Shown here piece by piece: positions 10,002 to 20,257 of a stretch of DNA of 24,397 bases (within the stretch, counting starts at the first letter, position 1; each line of letters begins with the position of its first letter). A program made the translations under genes and the position numbers. Under the pieces are notes generated by a model. It worked only from the letters and a program-made list of their open reading frames with translations. It was not told where the DNA came from and searched no databases. The stretch spans positions 1 to 24,397 of the forward strand of contig JAPEVC010000356.1 of the NCBI GenBank assembly GCA_027946555.1, read 5' to 3'. The stretch is from Gnomoniopsis sp. IMI 355080. Its lineage: Eukaryota > Ascomycota > Sordariomycetes > Diaporthales > Gnomoniaceae.

Positions 10002-10821
10002 CTATTCTTTACCGTATTGTGAAAAAGCCCCAGTTGGCCTCGTCGCTGAGGAATATCCACTTTCTCCTTCGTCTTCCGGGTAAACAACCATTTACTCCTA
10101 TTGAGAAGATGCTTGTAGTCTCGTAAACCAATACTGTGTGGTATGTACACCTGATCGCCCTTGGCGGCCGGCGCCACCCGTGCCTTAAAACACAATATAC
10201 AATATAAGTGTGAGGCCGATGTCAGTTCTTCGTGGCTCGTGCTCTGCGGGCGGTGGGCTAGTCACCGTTGCTGTTAGATTCAGTAGTGAAGGACTGGTGG
10301 GACTAGATCTCCACTGGGTCCGCAGAGTGCCTAGGTATAGAGCTCAATGAGGCCATTATGCAAGTGCACGACTTAATCCAAGGCGGGTTTCCCGTTCCAT
10401 GCATTCGTCTTTGGTCTTCTTAGATCTTCACATCCGAATCCTCCAAGCCTCCTGGGTAACATGACATGATTCGTATAAAAATAGACGCTTGTGCCGATGA
10501 AATGGACACTGTGTATGACTCTTCACTTTCCCGAAACTCAATTCGAGCATGTCTATTGTGAAATGAGGCAATGGTTGGTGGTCGATTCGTCGAATATTCC
10601 TCCAGCATAGTCAGAGTAGAGTAACAGGCGATTGGACTTCGCAGTATTTGGCTGCTGCTCTTGCATATCTCTCCCATTGCAGAGTTCGACAACGCCTCAT
10701 CTCCTACAAGCCATAAGCACTATATCGCAAAGTGAATAAGAAATTAGTATCCAGACTTTGAACCTTGTCTAATTGAGTCTTTTGGTCTTTACGGGCCTCT
10801 GTATTAGCCTGGTAGTCTCAC

Positions 10822-10953
10822 GACTCGACGTCTTGGAACAGTGGCCTCGGTAAGCGATTGTCGTCCAGTAATCGATTGAAACAGCGGGACTCGATGTCTT
10901 GGAAGAGCGGCCTCGGTAAGCAGTTGTTGCCCAGTATTCGATTGAAACAGCGG
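10822..10953. repeat. Tandem duplication, two 66-bp units
   Basis: Copy one is 10822-10887 and copy two 10888-10953, both from GACTCGA to ACAGCGG with no indels. By eye they differ at eight positions, six of them transitions. The units abut directly. No ORF, tRNA or known motif accounts for them. Confidence 0.9.
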
Positions 10954-11178
10954 TAAAATTACATGCTCACCCATGAGTATGCACCGCCAGCGGATGAGTC
11001 ACGTATTGTATGGGTTTGGGACACGTTGAACTAGTCATGTTGTCAGTTCGAGATCTGGTGTTCGAGGAACCGATCAATCAATGCAATAGTGTATTGTAAA
11101 GCATTGGGACATAGCTTATGCAGCGTGGATCTATGGTAATAAGCGGAACTACGCATTGTTTGAGAGCTATACGTAAGT

Positions 11179-11188
11179 TACCTAGGTA
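11179..11188. repeat. TACCTAGGTA palindrome, copy 1
   Basis: A perfect 10-bp palindrome in non-coding DNA. A second exact copy is at 11718-11727, and related half-forms (CCTAGGTA near 10330, TTACCTAA near 11695, TTACCTACCTAC near 2215) occur elsewhere between genes, none inside the coding exons I could assign. Confidence 0.8.
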
Positions 11189-11717
11189 GCGGACTTTGCC
11201 GTCAACTTTGGATGGCTGGGATTCGAGGGTTGTATGACAAGCGGCCCACCGTATATCGCTTGTATAGGACCTGGCTAGGATGGTCGAGCCAAGACTTTTA
11301 TAAGACATAAGATGAGGAATAGTATGAGTGTAAGGACTCAAGAAAATTGTGGAGCGAATATAGTCTCAAATTGCGGGTCCGGCAGCCAGATCAGGTCATT
11401 ATACACCAGGCAGCAGAAATCACGGTGGCCATTGGTCCCTCAATATCTGTAGGCATATAAGAGAAAGCATTTAGCGCCCTTGTTGTATACTGACTCCGGC
11501 AGTTCGAGTCTGTACAGCTCTGTTCGGTCATTATTTCGGTGGTTGGGGAGTTGGTCACTCCGATGACGAGAATCTCCTTTCCAAACCTGTCACGGCTTCA
11601 TCTGACCAGTACTAGTCATTGTAGAATTATCCCGAGACGATTCGCCTTCGCTTCTCGTTGGCAAGTCGGTGACTGTAGACTCAGTCAACACTTACCTAAG
11701 GCCTCACCTGAAATTAA

Positions 11718-11727
11718 TACCTAGGTA
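11718..11727. repeat. TACCTAGGTA palindrome, copy 2
   Basis: Second exact copy of the same 10-bp palindrome, 539 bp from the first. Function unknown; it may be a protein-binding site or the footprint of a small mobile sequence. Confidence 0.8.
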
Positions 11728-12889
11728 CTATACTGACCTAATGTCTTCAAATTCCTCCTTCGAAATAGCCCTGGACAATTACGCGAGAGTACTTAGCTTA
11801 ATGAATGGTACTCAAGAAGTGCGAGTACTCTGTTAAGTAGCACGGTCCCCTCCATGGAAAATTGGATTCGCACCATTTGTGTGAAGAAGTACATTGATTG
11901 GTAATCCATAACACGCCTGATTTAAGAATTACTAGCTTTATGGTAGACTCGGCTCGCATCAAGAATTGGATTTCTACATATCCTAGGGTAGGTATGCATA
12001 AAACTTCCAAGGTTGCTCGATGAACATTCCTTGTGGGATATGAAAGCATTTAGGAGAACAATGGAATACTGACTCTTGTTTGCGCATTCACGACAATAAG
12101 TATTGAAACTATTGCTCGCATACGTTCTGCCGAGGAAATTTGCAGCATCTGAACTTGAAATTACGCGCTTGCGTTTCTTCTGAGCAGGAGGCCAAGTAGG
12201 CCAGGCTTACACAGCTTTTATTCTGGGTGACACACGTAGTCTGCCATGAGCAACCCAACTGGACTTGCAAACTGAGAAGCGGCCGAGTATGAAGATAGGT
12301 ACATGTAGTCGAGACAAAATCAGAAAACTAGATTTTGATGTCAGCAACGAGCTGCGTGATTCTGGCCCCCTAGCATACTACCTAAATGGCTCTTTTAAGT
12401 GGCCACTCGAACAGATATCTCCAGTACATATACATATGCGGGACCAAACACCGCTGGGGCTGGCCACCTGGGCAGGCAAGCCCATCTGATGTAAGACGCG
12501 CAAGGCAGGGCTCTTGCGTATATCGCGTTTCTCATTACGGGCTGGCAGAGTTTGCTGTGATTTAGCCTGCATTACTACGATGGCAAAAGCTCATGAGGGC
12601 AGGATGAGACCATTTGGACGAAGCACTGACTAAGCCGTTGCACTTGAGTCTCAAACTAAAGATGAAATTTCAAGCCATGGCCTGCCTTCACCAATAGTGG
12701 TCACTTGAATTTTTATCCTGAGCGCAGGGGTTGTGCAACTGCCCGCTCGCCAGTCAGTGGGCACATCAGGAATTGGTGCAACATCTGGGCCGTGACGCGT
12801 ATTATCCACGGGTGTTCGTTATTCTGATTGTGAACTAAGCGAGTGATACAGGTCTGGGTATCACACTCAAGATTTATCTTCAGATACGC

Positions 12890-12897
12890 TATTTATA
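12890..12897 (+). promoter_or_regulatory. TATA-like element upstream of the beta-lactamase-like gene
   Basis: TATTTATA lies about 130 bases upstream of the chosen ATG at 13022. Position and sequence fit a TATA box, but this is a weak motif call in AT-rich DNA. Confidence 0.35.
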
Positions 12898-13021
12898 CTG
12901 CGTGGTGCATGTGCCCCCAACCGGCTTTTTCTACCGGTTTGAATTTCTACATCAGATACAAGTCTGCAGACTCCTCGAAATGCAATACAACCTTCTGCAC
13001 TTTGATCACAAACGCTCTACC

Positions 13022-14906
13022 ATGGTCAGCAAACACCCTTACCAAGGGCTTTTTAGTCTCCTTGTTGCTGTTTGCCTCTTGGTCAATCCCGTCCTAGGAG
13101 CGCTTGATGGACACTGTCCACCACTTGGTCCTGTCTTACCAGCTCCCACAAATTCATCAAAGAGCCCGGAAGTCCAGACTGCTGTCTCCCAGTTCGATAC
13201 GTACTTCTCAGCACTCACCTCCTCCTTCTCCGGATCAGCCGTTTCCATTTCTGTACAGTCCATACACGAGTCTGCCAAACTGGTGGACCTACATCATACG
13301 CCTTTGGTTCATCAGGCGGGTGCAACAAACCTTGTTACTGGAGACACCGTGTATCGTGCGGGAAGTATTTCCAAGGTCTTCACTACTCTCGCAACTCTGA
13401 GGGCAGGTGTACGAATGGACGATCCAATTACCAGTTACCTACCGGAGCTCAAGAGCATTCAGGCGGCAGATGGGTTCTCAGTTGCCTGGGATGATATAAC
13501 CGTTGGTTCACTCGCCTCCCACATGTCTGGCCTCGGCCTAGACTTGATGAATGACCTAGGAAACATACCAAATCCTTGGACATCACTTGGATTCCCGGCA
13601 CTCAACGCCAACGATACTCCAGGCTGTCAAGGCATATATGGCCTGCCTCCTTGTCCTGAGTCCGAATTCTACCGAGATTTTAGCAAGCACCACCCAGTTT
13701 ATGAGCCATTTACCACCCCCATGTACTCAAACCTCGGCGTAGACCTCCTTGGCCTGGCACTAGAGAGAATTTTCAATAGAACCTACGCCGAATACATTCA
13801 AGACAGCATTATTTCTCCTCTGGGTCTGGAGAATACCAACCTCACAGCGTCGCCGTCGCTTTCGCAAGCATTTGTTCCCAATCAAACATTGGAGCAAGAT
13901 ATGTGGAGCGTGGATCTAGGCTGGGACAATCCGTGAGTATTCAAAAATGTCTGTCAGTGGCTTGGGTCATAATTCGTCGTACTGACATCAAGTTATATAG
14001 TGCGGGAGGCTTTTATACCACTCCGAACGACTTAATAACGCTGGGCACCGCAATTCTCAACAACAGCCTCCTGGGCTCATGGGCAACCAGCAAGTGGCTT
14101 AAACCAGTCTCTTCGACTTCAACAGTAGGCAGAAATATGGGTGCCCCATGGGAGATTCTGCAGTCTACAAACCTAGTGAGTCTTTGCTCGTACTCCTGAC
14201 TATCGCAATATATGACTGACCAGCATTCTACACGCAGACTACAGATGGCCGTCTCGTCGAGCTATACACCAAAGGGGGTGATATTGGCAGCTACCACTCA
14301 AAATTCTGCCTCGTACCAGACTACGACCTCGTCATTGTCATTATGACGGCTGGCCCCGAGGCACAATTCCAGCTCAGCTTCACCATTTTGTCGCAACTCC
14401 TCACCACCTTGCTCCCCGCGATCGAGCAAGCCGGAAAAGACGAAATCACCGCAGCGGGTATGGTGGGAACGTTCGTAGGAAACGACTCAACTATAGAGTT
14501 GTCACTCGACACAGGACCAGGCCTGAATATATCAAACTGGATGATCCGCGGACACGATGTCGGTACTTTATACGCTTCAAATCACGTCGCTGGTGTCGGT
14601 TCCGATACGCCTGTGCGACCGCGACTGTACCCTACGAATATCCAGGTGGCCGGTGCAGACCAAGTATCCTGGGCCTGGCGGGCAGTATTCGATACAGGAA
14701 CCGAAGAGGATGCGGCAGCGAACGACGCGGGATTTGCGTGGCCAGGGCAAAGCTGCCAGACTTGGGCCAATATGGACCGCTTCCCGTATGGTTTTCGTGG
14801 AATCGATGATTTTGTCTTCACGCTGGAACCAGCGGATGATGGCAGCGAGATGACTGTGACAAAGTTGGCAAACCGTGGCTTTCAAGTCCAGATGTACAAA
14901 CAATAG
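13022..14906 (+). CDS. Secreted serine beta-lactamase-like protein (class C / S12 fold)
   Basis: Three exons: 13022-13932, 14001-14175, 14238-14906; 584 residues. The start chosen has a good context (ACCATGG) and gives a signal peptide with hydrophobic core LLVAVCLLV ending near residue 27. The frame stays open upstream but without a better start. The active-site tetrad is S115-I-S-K118, followed by LASHMSGL and the Y235-S-N237 motif, both typical of AmpC/penicillin-binding-like enzymes. K374-G-G-D-I-G sits where the third (KTG-like) box is expected. The C-terminal 190 residues form the extra domain usual in fungal members. Such proteins are hydrolases or acyltransferases of mostly unknown substrate; some act in secondary metabolism, others detoxify lactams. 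Several N-glycosylation sites (NSS, NRT, NLT) support secretion. Introns are 68 and 62 nt with GTGAGT donors. Confidence 0.9.
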
Positions 14907-15410
14907 TAGTGACTGTATTCTTGAAGAGGGGGTGGGGGAGGAGATTAGTAGGAGTCAATGCAGGTCACAGTAGTCATATGCAGGGCATCAAGGAGATCTT
15001 GAGTATCAATCCCATCAACTAGCCCATTACAAGGTCCGTTGTTTCTCATTCCTTGCTGCCTACCTAATTAGACGACATGAATCTTTTTCGCTGGTAGCAT
15101 ATTCCCACAGCACCGCAATTTGTAGCCGTGAGCCAACTCTTGGGAGATGTATTCGTTATAACGTTGCTGATATGAGGCAACAAGCGCTGTGTGACGGTGG
15201 AGGGCCTCCGGCATGCACTTTGCATACAGATGACGCAAGGTGATTTATTTTATACTCTGAGAACGCCATGTAGCGCCAGATGAAAAGGTTCAACCCCTCA
15301 CGAGAGATCCTGCGACAACGAGATTGATTTCTGTTTGCCTTGGGTCAAATGTTCGCTCCGTACAACTTAAACAACGATTGCACTACGAAAAACCACCTTT
15401 CTCGCCCATA
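14907..15410. other. Intergenic between beta-lactamase-like and tetraspanin genes
   Basis: About 500 bases with no gene seen. The first part should be the 3' UTR of the upstream gene. A TATA-like run (TTATTTTATACT, near 15244-15256) lies about 155 bases before the tetraspanin ATG. Confidence 0.5.
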
Positions 15411-16445
15411 ATGACTTGGCTGATTATCATACTCCCTATCGTAAGTGCCGCTCAAGATGCTCATGAGGGACTCATCAGGCCAAGCTAACATCCCCAACTC
15501 AGGTGATCTTGACCCTCGTTGCCGTCGCGATGTAAGGGAGAAACCATGACTACTCCAGACTGCCATTCACTAACTTTCGACGTGCGAGTCTAGCTACGAA
15601 CATGTCTCGAGCTTCGCGCTCTCCCTACCGCTGACCCCAGCCCTCACTTTCGTCACCATCCTCCTGCCACTCCTCGCAGGAGCTAACTTACTCTCACTTC
15701 CCTATTTCACAGGCATGGGTCCACGGAGGTCCAACTCTGTTTTCAGATTTTTGCATCCTGTCGTCCCACAGGTTCTGCAGGGGATCTTCACCACCATCTT
15801 AGCGACTCTCTATTTTTCCGACATCGTACCGAGCGCTGCCAGAGGATGCGAATTGTCCACTCGATGGCAGCATTTGTTTCGTACCAAGGACGAGCGAGCG
15901 ATTCGAGCGATACAGGAGGCTTTCCAGTGTTGTGGATTCCGCACAGTGAAAGACATGGCCTGGCCGTTCCCGCCCACTACGGTCCAATGCCCAGCGAGAT
16001 TTGACCGTTCGTCGGCATGTCAGGGCCCTTGGACCAACGCACTACAAACAAGCGCAGGTGTGAATTTTGGTGTAGTGGTTGCTGTGGGCACAATACAGGT
16101 AAGTGACAGGCCCGTCTAATGTTTTAAATGCAAATTTATGTTCTGAACACAATCATCCAGATCCTTGGTCTCTTGTTTGTTAGACATTACGGTGAACGGA
16201 TGTCCAGCTTCTCGTGGGGTGGCCTCTCCCAGCAGTGGTTTCAACGAAATGGCGGGGACAGAGCTGCATCCAGACCACTGCTTACTGGACAGGAAGCGCA
16301 GGTTGAGGAAGTGGGTGAGGAAATTGAGGAAAGCGGTCTTGAGAATGATCGTAGGTACGGGAGTATGGACGCCACTCAAGGCACTGGTCCAAGAATTCAG
16401 CCTTCTGGATTAGGACCAGAACACAACGAATGGCGGGACACTTGA
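15411..16445 (+). CDS. Fungal tetraspanin-like membrane protein
   Basis: Four exons: 15411-15440, 15503-15531, 15594-16098, 16161-16445; 282 residues. The first two exons code only 10 and about 9.7 codons and together make the first membrane segment (MTWLIIILPI, then VILTLVAVAI). Further hydrophobic segments lie at about 33-56, 74-98 and 165-185, giving four in all. The large extracellular loop between segments three and four holds the tetraspanin signature C122-C123-G124 plus Cys at 105, 142 and 152, which would form disulfides. The cytoplasmic tail is hydrophilic and acidic. Tetraspanins organise membrane protein complexes; fungal Pls1-type members act in appressorium function, but this protein does not obviously belong to that subgroup. 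All three introns are 62 nt, with GTAAG donors and CAG/TAG acceptors. Confidence 0.85.
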
Positions 16446-17176
16446 TAGGTTACATCGCACGACGTACAGGCGCCGATGATTTGCCGCCAAGGCGGAGAAG
16501 GCGCATTGATATCTCTTGAAAACATACCGATATCCCCGGTCTTTGTAGGTGGGAATTCATGAGACCAGTCCATTGTGTGCCCTACACTCACTTAGATAGG
16601 CATTATGGGAGTACTGCATTAACGCTGGTGGCTGTTGTCTCGTGAATCGAATGAGCATGCATAACATTCAGTATCAATAGTTCATTCACCACGCTTACAT
16701 ATCACAGAGCTTGGAATCTGTCTCGTCTGGTCTGCCCAATTGGATCAAGTATACGGGAAGGTAGTCAAGGACGCAGTGCAGAAGATGATGGCTCCGCTGC
16801 GACGGCAGTCATCGCCTATACGCAGTGTCTGGCGCTTGTTGGCGTTTGGAGTTACCTATGTCCTGATATGTTATCCATCAGCCATCAATAGGGAAAATAG
16901 TCAATCATGTCAGTCTCTTTTCATTACATAGTAGCAAAGCAGGGGCGGCGATGTCGGACAAAAGTGCGGCGGCTTACAAGTGGCGAGTAGTGATATCCTT
17001 GCAAGGTGGGCGATCCGGCGGGACGTGTAGATAGAACCCCGGACAATTTACTCCATTCCGGCAGATTGTCAGTGTGGCGATAACCTCTTCTCCCACACTC
17101 ACACACACACACCACCTCTGCCCGTGAAATAAGACGTAGACTCACTCAAGTGGCTTGCAAGAGCGTCTTTTTCATA
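16446..17176. other. Intergenic before the M20 peptidase gene
   Basis: About 730 bases without a recognised exon. It should contain the tetraspanin 3' UTR and the promoter of the peptidase gene. The only structure noted is a short CA repeat at about 17096-17113, some 65 bases upstream of the peptidase ATG. Confidence 0.5.
17096..17113. repeat. Short (CA)n tract
   Basis: An imperfect CA dinucleotide run, CACTCACACACACACACA-like, in the leader of the peptidase gene. Probably a simple microsatellite within the 5' UTR. Confidence 0.7.
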
Positions 17177-19025
17177 ATGACTGAGCTGAACGAGAAAGTA
17201 CCGTTGGTACAGCGCAATGTCTCTGCCAATACACACCACTCACCAAGCACGGCACCACGCCGGGCCGGGTGGCCGAAATTGTGGGTGGGCCTTGCATTGC
17301 TCCTACTGCTCAGGCTATGTTGGACATTGACCTTCATGAGCACATACTTTCCACTCTCTCGCCATCACCACGGCAATAAGTTTCATGCCGCCGACCAATG
17401 TCGCCAGGCCGAGCCTCTTTTTCCGAGCCAGAAGAGCGCCGCGCTCGATTCCATGGATGAATACCTGAGGTCACCCCAATTCCTGAACGCCAGCGTGGCT
17501 CGCCTTGCCGGTGCCGTCCAGATACCCAGCGAGTCCTTCGATGGCATGGGTCCAGTTGGCGAAGACTCTCGCTGGGATGTCATGTACGACCTCGCGCTGT
17601 ACCTGGAGCGTACATTCCCACTCGTTCACAGCACGCTGCAGCTCGAGAAGGTGAATACGCACGGGTTGTTATACACTTGGGAGGGCTCGGACTCGAGCCT
17701 CAAGCCGACGGTGCTCATGGCTCACCAGGATACCGTCCCTGTGGAAAAGTCGACAATCGGACAATGGACGCATCCTCCGTTCAGTGGCGACTTCGACGGA
17801 CGCTACGTATGGGGTCGCGGTGCGTCTGACTGCAAGAACTCTCTGGTCGGAATCCTGGAATCCATTGAGTTGCTTATTGACGCTGGTTTCAGTCCCAAGC
17901 GTACCGTAGTGCTCTCGTTCGGGTTTGATGAGGAGAGTGCTGGTAGTCAAGGTGCTGGTCACCTGGCACAGGCCATTCTGGACCGATATGGAAAGGACTC
18001 GGTCGAGATCATTGTCGACGAGGGTTCAGGACTTGCGAATCAGTGGGGCACGCTGTTTGCTCTCCCTGCTGTCGCAGAAAAGGGTTATATCGACGTCGAT
18101 GTCATTGTGAAGATGCCAGGCGGCCACTCTTCCATCCCTCCCAAGCACAATGGCATCGGTGTCATGGGTGAGCTCATTACCCACATCGAAGCAAACCTCT
18201 ACGAGCCTCATCTTCACGCAGAGAACCCTTTCCTTGGGGCTCTGTACTGTGGTGCAGCTCACGCGGCAGAGTTTCCACCTAGCTTGAAGAAGGAGCTGCG
18301 TCACCGTGGTAAGAAGGATGTGGATGTCTGCGAAAAGAAGGACAGGCTAGCTCTTGAGGTGAGTCTTCAATATCTCGGGCCTCCATTTTGGTCTTCAAAA
18401 TGCTGACCCGCTCAAATAGGCGAGCAAGTTGGGCGACCCCATCAAGTATCTCTTCACTACATCCGTGGCCGCAGATCTCATCAGCGGTGGAGCCAAGATC
18501 AACGCGCTGCCAGAACGGACCGTGTTGACCGTCAATCACCGAGTCAACGTTGGAGATCATCCAAGTGACGTTCAGCAACGCCTCACCAAGGTAGCAGGAA
18601 AGATTGCGGACAAGTTCAACCTGACCCTGCACGCCTTCCCCGAAGACGATGGCGGAGAAACGCCCAGCTCCATCACGCTCAAGGTTGCCTATGGGTCCTA
18701 CCTCGAGCCGGCGCCCGTCTCGCCCACGTCCGTCATCGAGGGCGAGATGACTGCCTACGAGGTCCTGGCAGGGACTACGCGGGCACTGTACGGAGAGGAG
18801 GTGATCATGGCCCCGGGCCTTTCCACTGGCAACACGGATACGCGCTTCTACTGGGACCTGACGCGGAACATTTACCGTTATGAGCCTGGCTATGATGCCG
18901 AAGATCCTGATGGTGGCCTTGGCAATATTCACACCGTTGACGAGCGTGTTAGCATGCCTGCGCATGTCAATCTGGTTCGATGGTACACGATGTTCATCCG
19001 AAACATCGACAGCGCTGAGCTGTAA
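17177..19025 (+). CDS. Membrane-anchored M20 peptidase, carboxypeptidase S type
   Basis: Two exons, 17177-18358 and 18420-19025, joined across a 61-nt intron (GTGAGT donor, AAATAG acceptor); 595 residues. A short cytoplasmic tail precedes one membrane segment at about residues 34-55 (KLWVGLALLLLLRLCW), so the enzyme is a type II membrane protein, as is yeast Cps1, which is delivered to the vacuole. The two-zinc M20 site is complete: H183-Q-D185, D218 in GRGASD, E252-E253 in FGFDEES, D281 in VDEGSG and H565 in GNIHTVDE. The family removes C-terminal residues from peptides, especially Gly-Xaa dipeptides, and supplies amino acids from peptide nitrogen sources. Length matches fungal Cps1-like proteins (about 580-600). 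The start at 17177 is the first ATG in frame and leaves the anchor correctly placed. Confidence 0.93.
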
Positions 19026-19552
19026 ATGGTATCTGAGGGTAAATTTGAGGTCTGCGGTGGTTGTTGTCTGATTCGAGGCCGTTTTGATTTAGCTCAACAG
19101 GCAGTTCCTATAAATGAATACCCCACGGCAAACTTTTGATCAGTCGGAGGGTGATAATTATTGCGCCGACCCAGTCGGAGAGTCGCTGATCACTCGTCTC
19201 AAGCCCCCAAAGGCAAGTTGACCTGGTGGTTGCCCTAGATTTGGAATACTACTTTGGGTTGGGACGTCGAACCAGGGCTTCCGCCATTGGCGCTCTGTGT
19301 ATTGCTTGCGGGATAATGGTAGCTTTGCCAATCGTCCGGCGATGCGCTTTTTCCAGAATCGCGAAGTGTGATATTGGGTATTAAATAGTATGACACAAAA
19401 AGTCTCGTATTATTTAGATAGCGAAATCAGATGCACGTAATCTTGTTTTCCTGTACCATCTCATCGTGCGGCTTGTGTGAGGCGATGGCCGCAAACACGT
19501 CCCTTGGACATTTCACAGCTGCAGTCCTTGCACCGTACCCAATTACGCAGTG
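19026..19552. other. 3' flank of the M20 peptidase gene
   Basis: No gene seen in about 530 bases. The 9-mer CAGTCGGAG occurs twice (near 19141 and 19173), possibly a short local duplication. The rest is unremarkable. Confidence 0.4.
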
Positions 19553-19616
19553 GACGGTCTTCTCATGTACGTCTGGATGTTACGAGTGAGACGCTGTACC
19601 ACTAAGCCATAAGGGC
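19553..19616 (-). pseudogene. Truncated tRNA-Thr(CGU) copy, minus strand
   Basis: Read on the minus strand, this matches the 5' two thirds of the copy at 20007-20079: D arm with TGGCTTAGTGG (A box), anticodon stem TCTCA/TGAGA, loop with anticodon CGT and a 14-nt intron after base 37. The acceptor differs at positions 5 and 6 (GCCCTTA instead of GCCCGCA). Similarity stops inside the 5' T stem, and neither a T loop nor a 3' acceptor strand follows, so it cannot make a tRNA. Confidence 0.8.
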
Positions 19617-20005
19617 TGGTTCGGCCACGATGTGACGGCATATATAATGAAAACGAAACTGGTTAGGCGGCTGCCATCTTCCAAGGTTATGATAGTAATC
19701 AAAACCAGGCCCGGAGGCTCTACGTATATAAACAGCGAGTATATCCTCGCCGCATATTACCTATCTTGATAGATGAGTGGATGATTTGAAGATGTGTATG
19801 TCAGGCTGTGAGCATTTCCCCAGTGGGTGGTTGATATAGCGGAGCTTTGACTCAGTTTTCCAGACCGGCTACAATTCGCAGGCACAGGGTGACGTGGACA
19901 TCATAGCCTGAAGTTTGGGAAGAGGGTCTGAGTCCTGTGAGGCAAGGTGGAGTCGCTGTATACTCAATATAATTTGTCATTTATGCCTCCACATCAAAAT
20001 CAATT
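19617..20005. other. Spacer between the divergent tRNA-Thr copies
   Basis: 388-389 bases between the two inverted copies. It contains two TATA-like runs (ATATATAATG near 19639 and TATATAAA near 19723), but no ORF of useful length and no repeats linking it to known elements. Confidence 0.4.
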
Positions 20006-20006
20006 A

Positions 20007-20079
20007 GCCCGCATGGCTTAGTGGTACAGCGTCTCACTCGTAACATCCAGACGTACATGAGAAGACCGTCGGTTCGATT
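20007..20079 (+). pseudogene. Truncated, intron-containing tRNA-Thr(CGU), plus strand
   Basis: Bases 1-7 are GCCCGCA, then U8, G9, a D arm with A14, G18-G19 and A21, and a perfect 5-bp anticodon stem (20032-20036 with 20058-20062). The loop has anticodon CGT at 20039-20041, which reads ACG (Thr), and a 14-nt intron at 20043-20056, placed after base 37 as in nuclear tRNA introns. The 5' T stem GTCGG and T loop TTCGATT follow, so the A box and most of the B box (GGTTCGATT) are there. The next bases (GTCAG, then TTCCTCT) pair with neither the T stem nor the acceptor, so the last 12 or so tRNA bases are missing. A T7 run at 20157-20163 could end a Pol III transcript. Confidence 0.75.
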
Positions 20080-20199
20080 GTCAGTTCCTCTGGAATTCCA
20101 TGAAATACTATTCAAAACTAACAGCATGGCAGCCGACTGTGGGCAAACATCACCAGTTTTTTTGTCTTTTTTCTTCCTCATTGCACGGGCTGCGGGTCA

Positions 20200-20257
20200 T
20201 TAGGTAAGCACCGCGCTGATCCCTGCAGGGGCCCGGGCCCTCGGTACGCTTACCTAA
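20200..20257. repeat. Nested palindrome / inverted repeat
   Basis: Perfect 10-bp arms TTAGGTAAGC (20200-20209) and GCTTACCTAA (20248-20257) enclose two further perfect palindromes: CCCTGCAGGG at 20221-20230 and GGGCCCGGGCCC at 20229-20240, which overlap by two bases. The 58-bp block could extrude as a cruciform. Confidence 0.85.

Larger units (their letters stand above)
10002..12889. other. Gene-poor interval
   Basis: Nearly 2.9 kb with no recognised exon. Open frames of 60-90 codons exist on both strands (for example 9995-10195 and 10420-10692 minus, 12265-12489 plus) but lack family similarity, and the first ends inside the TATA element of the EFE-type gene. The visible structure is a 66-bp tandem duplication (10822-10953) and two copies of the palindrome TACCTAGGTA. 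It could be a decayed gene or transposon, but no terminal repeats or transposase motifs are seen. Confidence 0.5.

Noticed and set aside
9995..10195. 66-codon minus-strand frame with a plausible-looking protein composition
   Set aside because: It has no ATG at its start, no family similarity I recognise, and its stop overlaps the TATATAAA element of the EFE-type promoter.
10420..10692. 90-codon minus-strand frame in the gene-poor interval
   Set aside because: No family resemblance, codon use unlike the real genes, and no splice or promoter context.
10822..10953. CRISPR-like array
   Set aside because: Two abutting 66-bp units without spacers in eukaryotic DNA; it is a plain tandem duplication.
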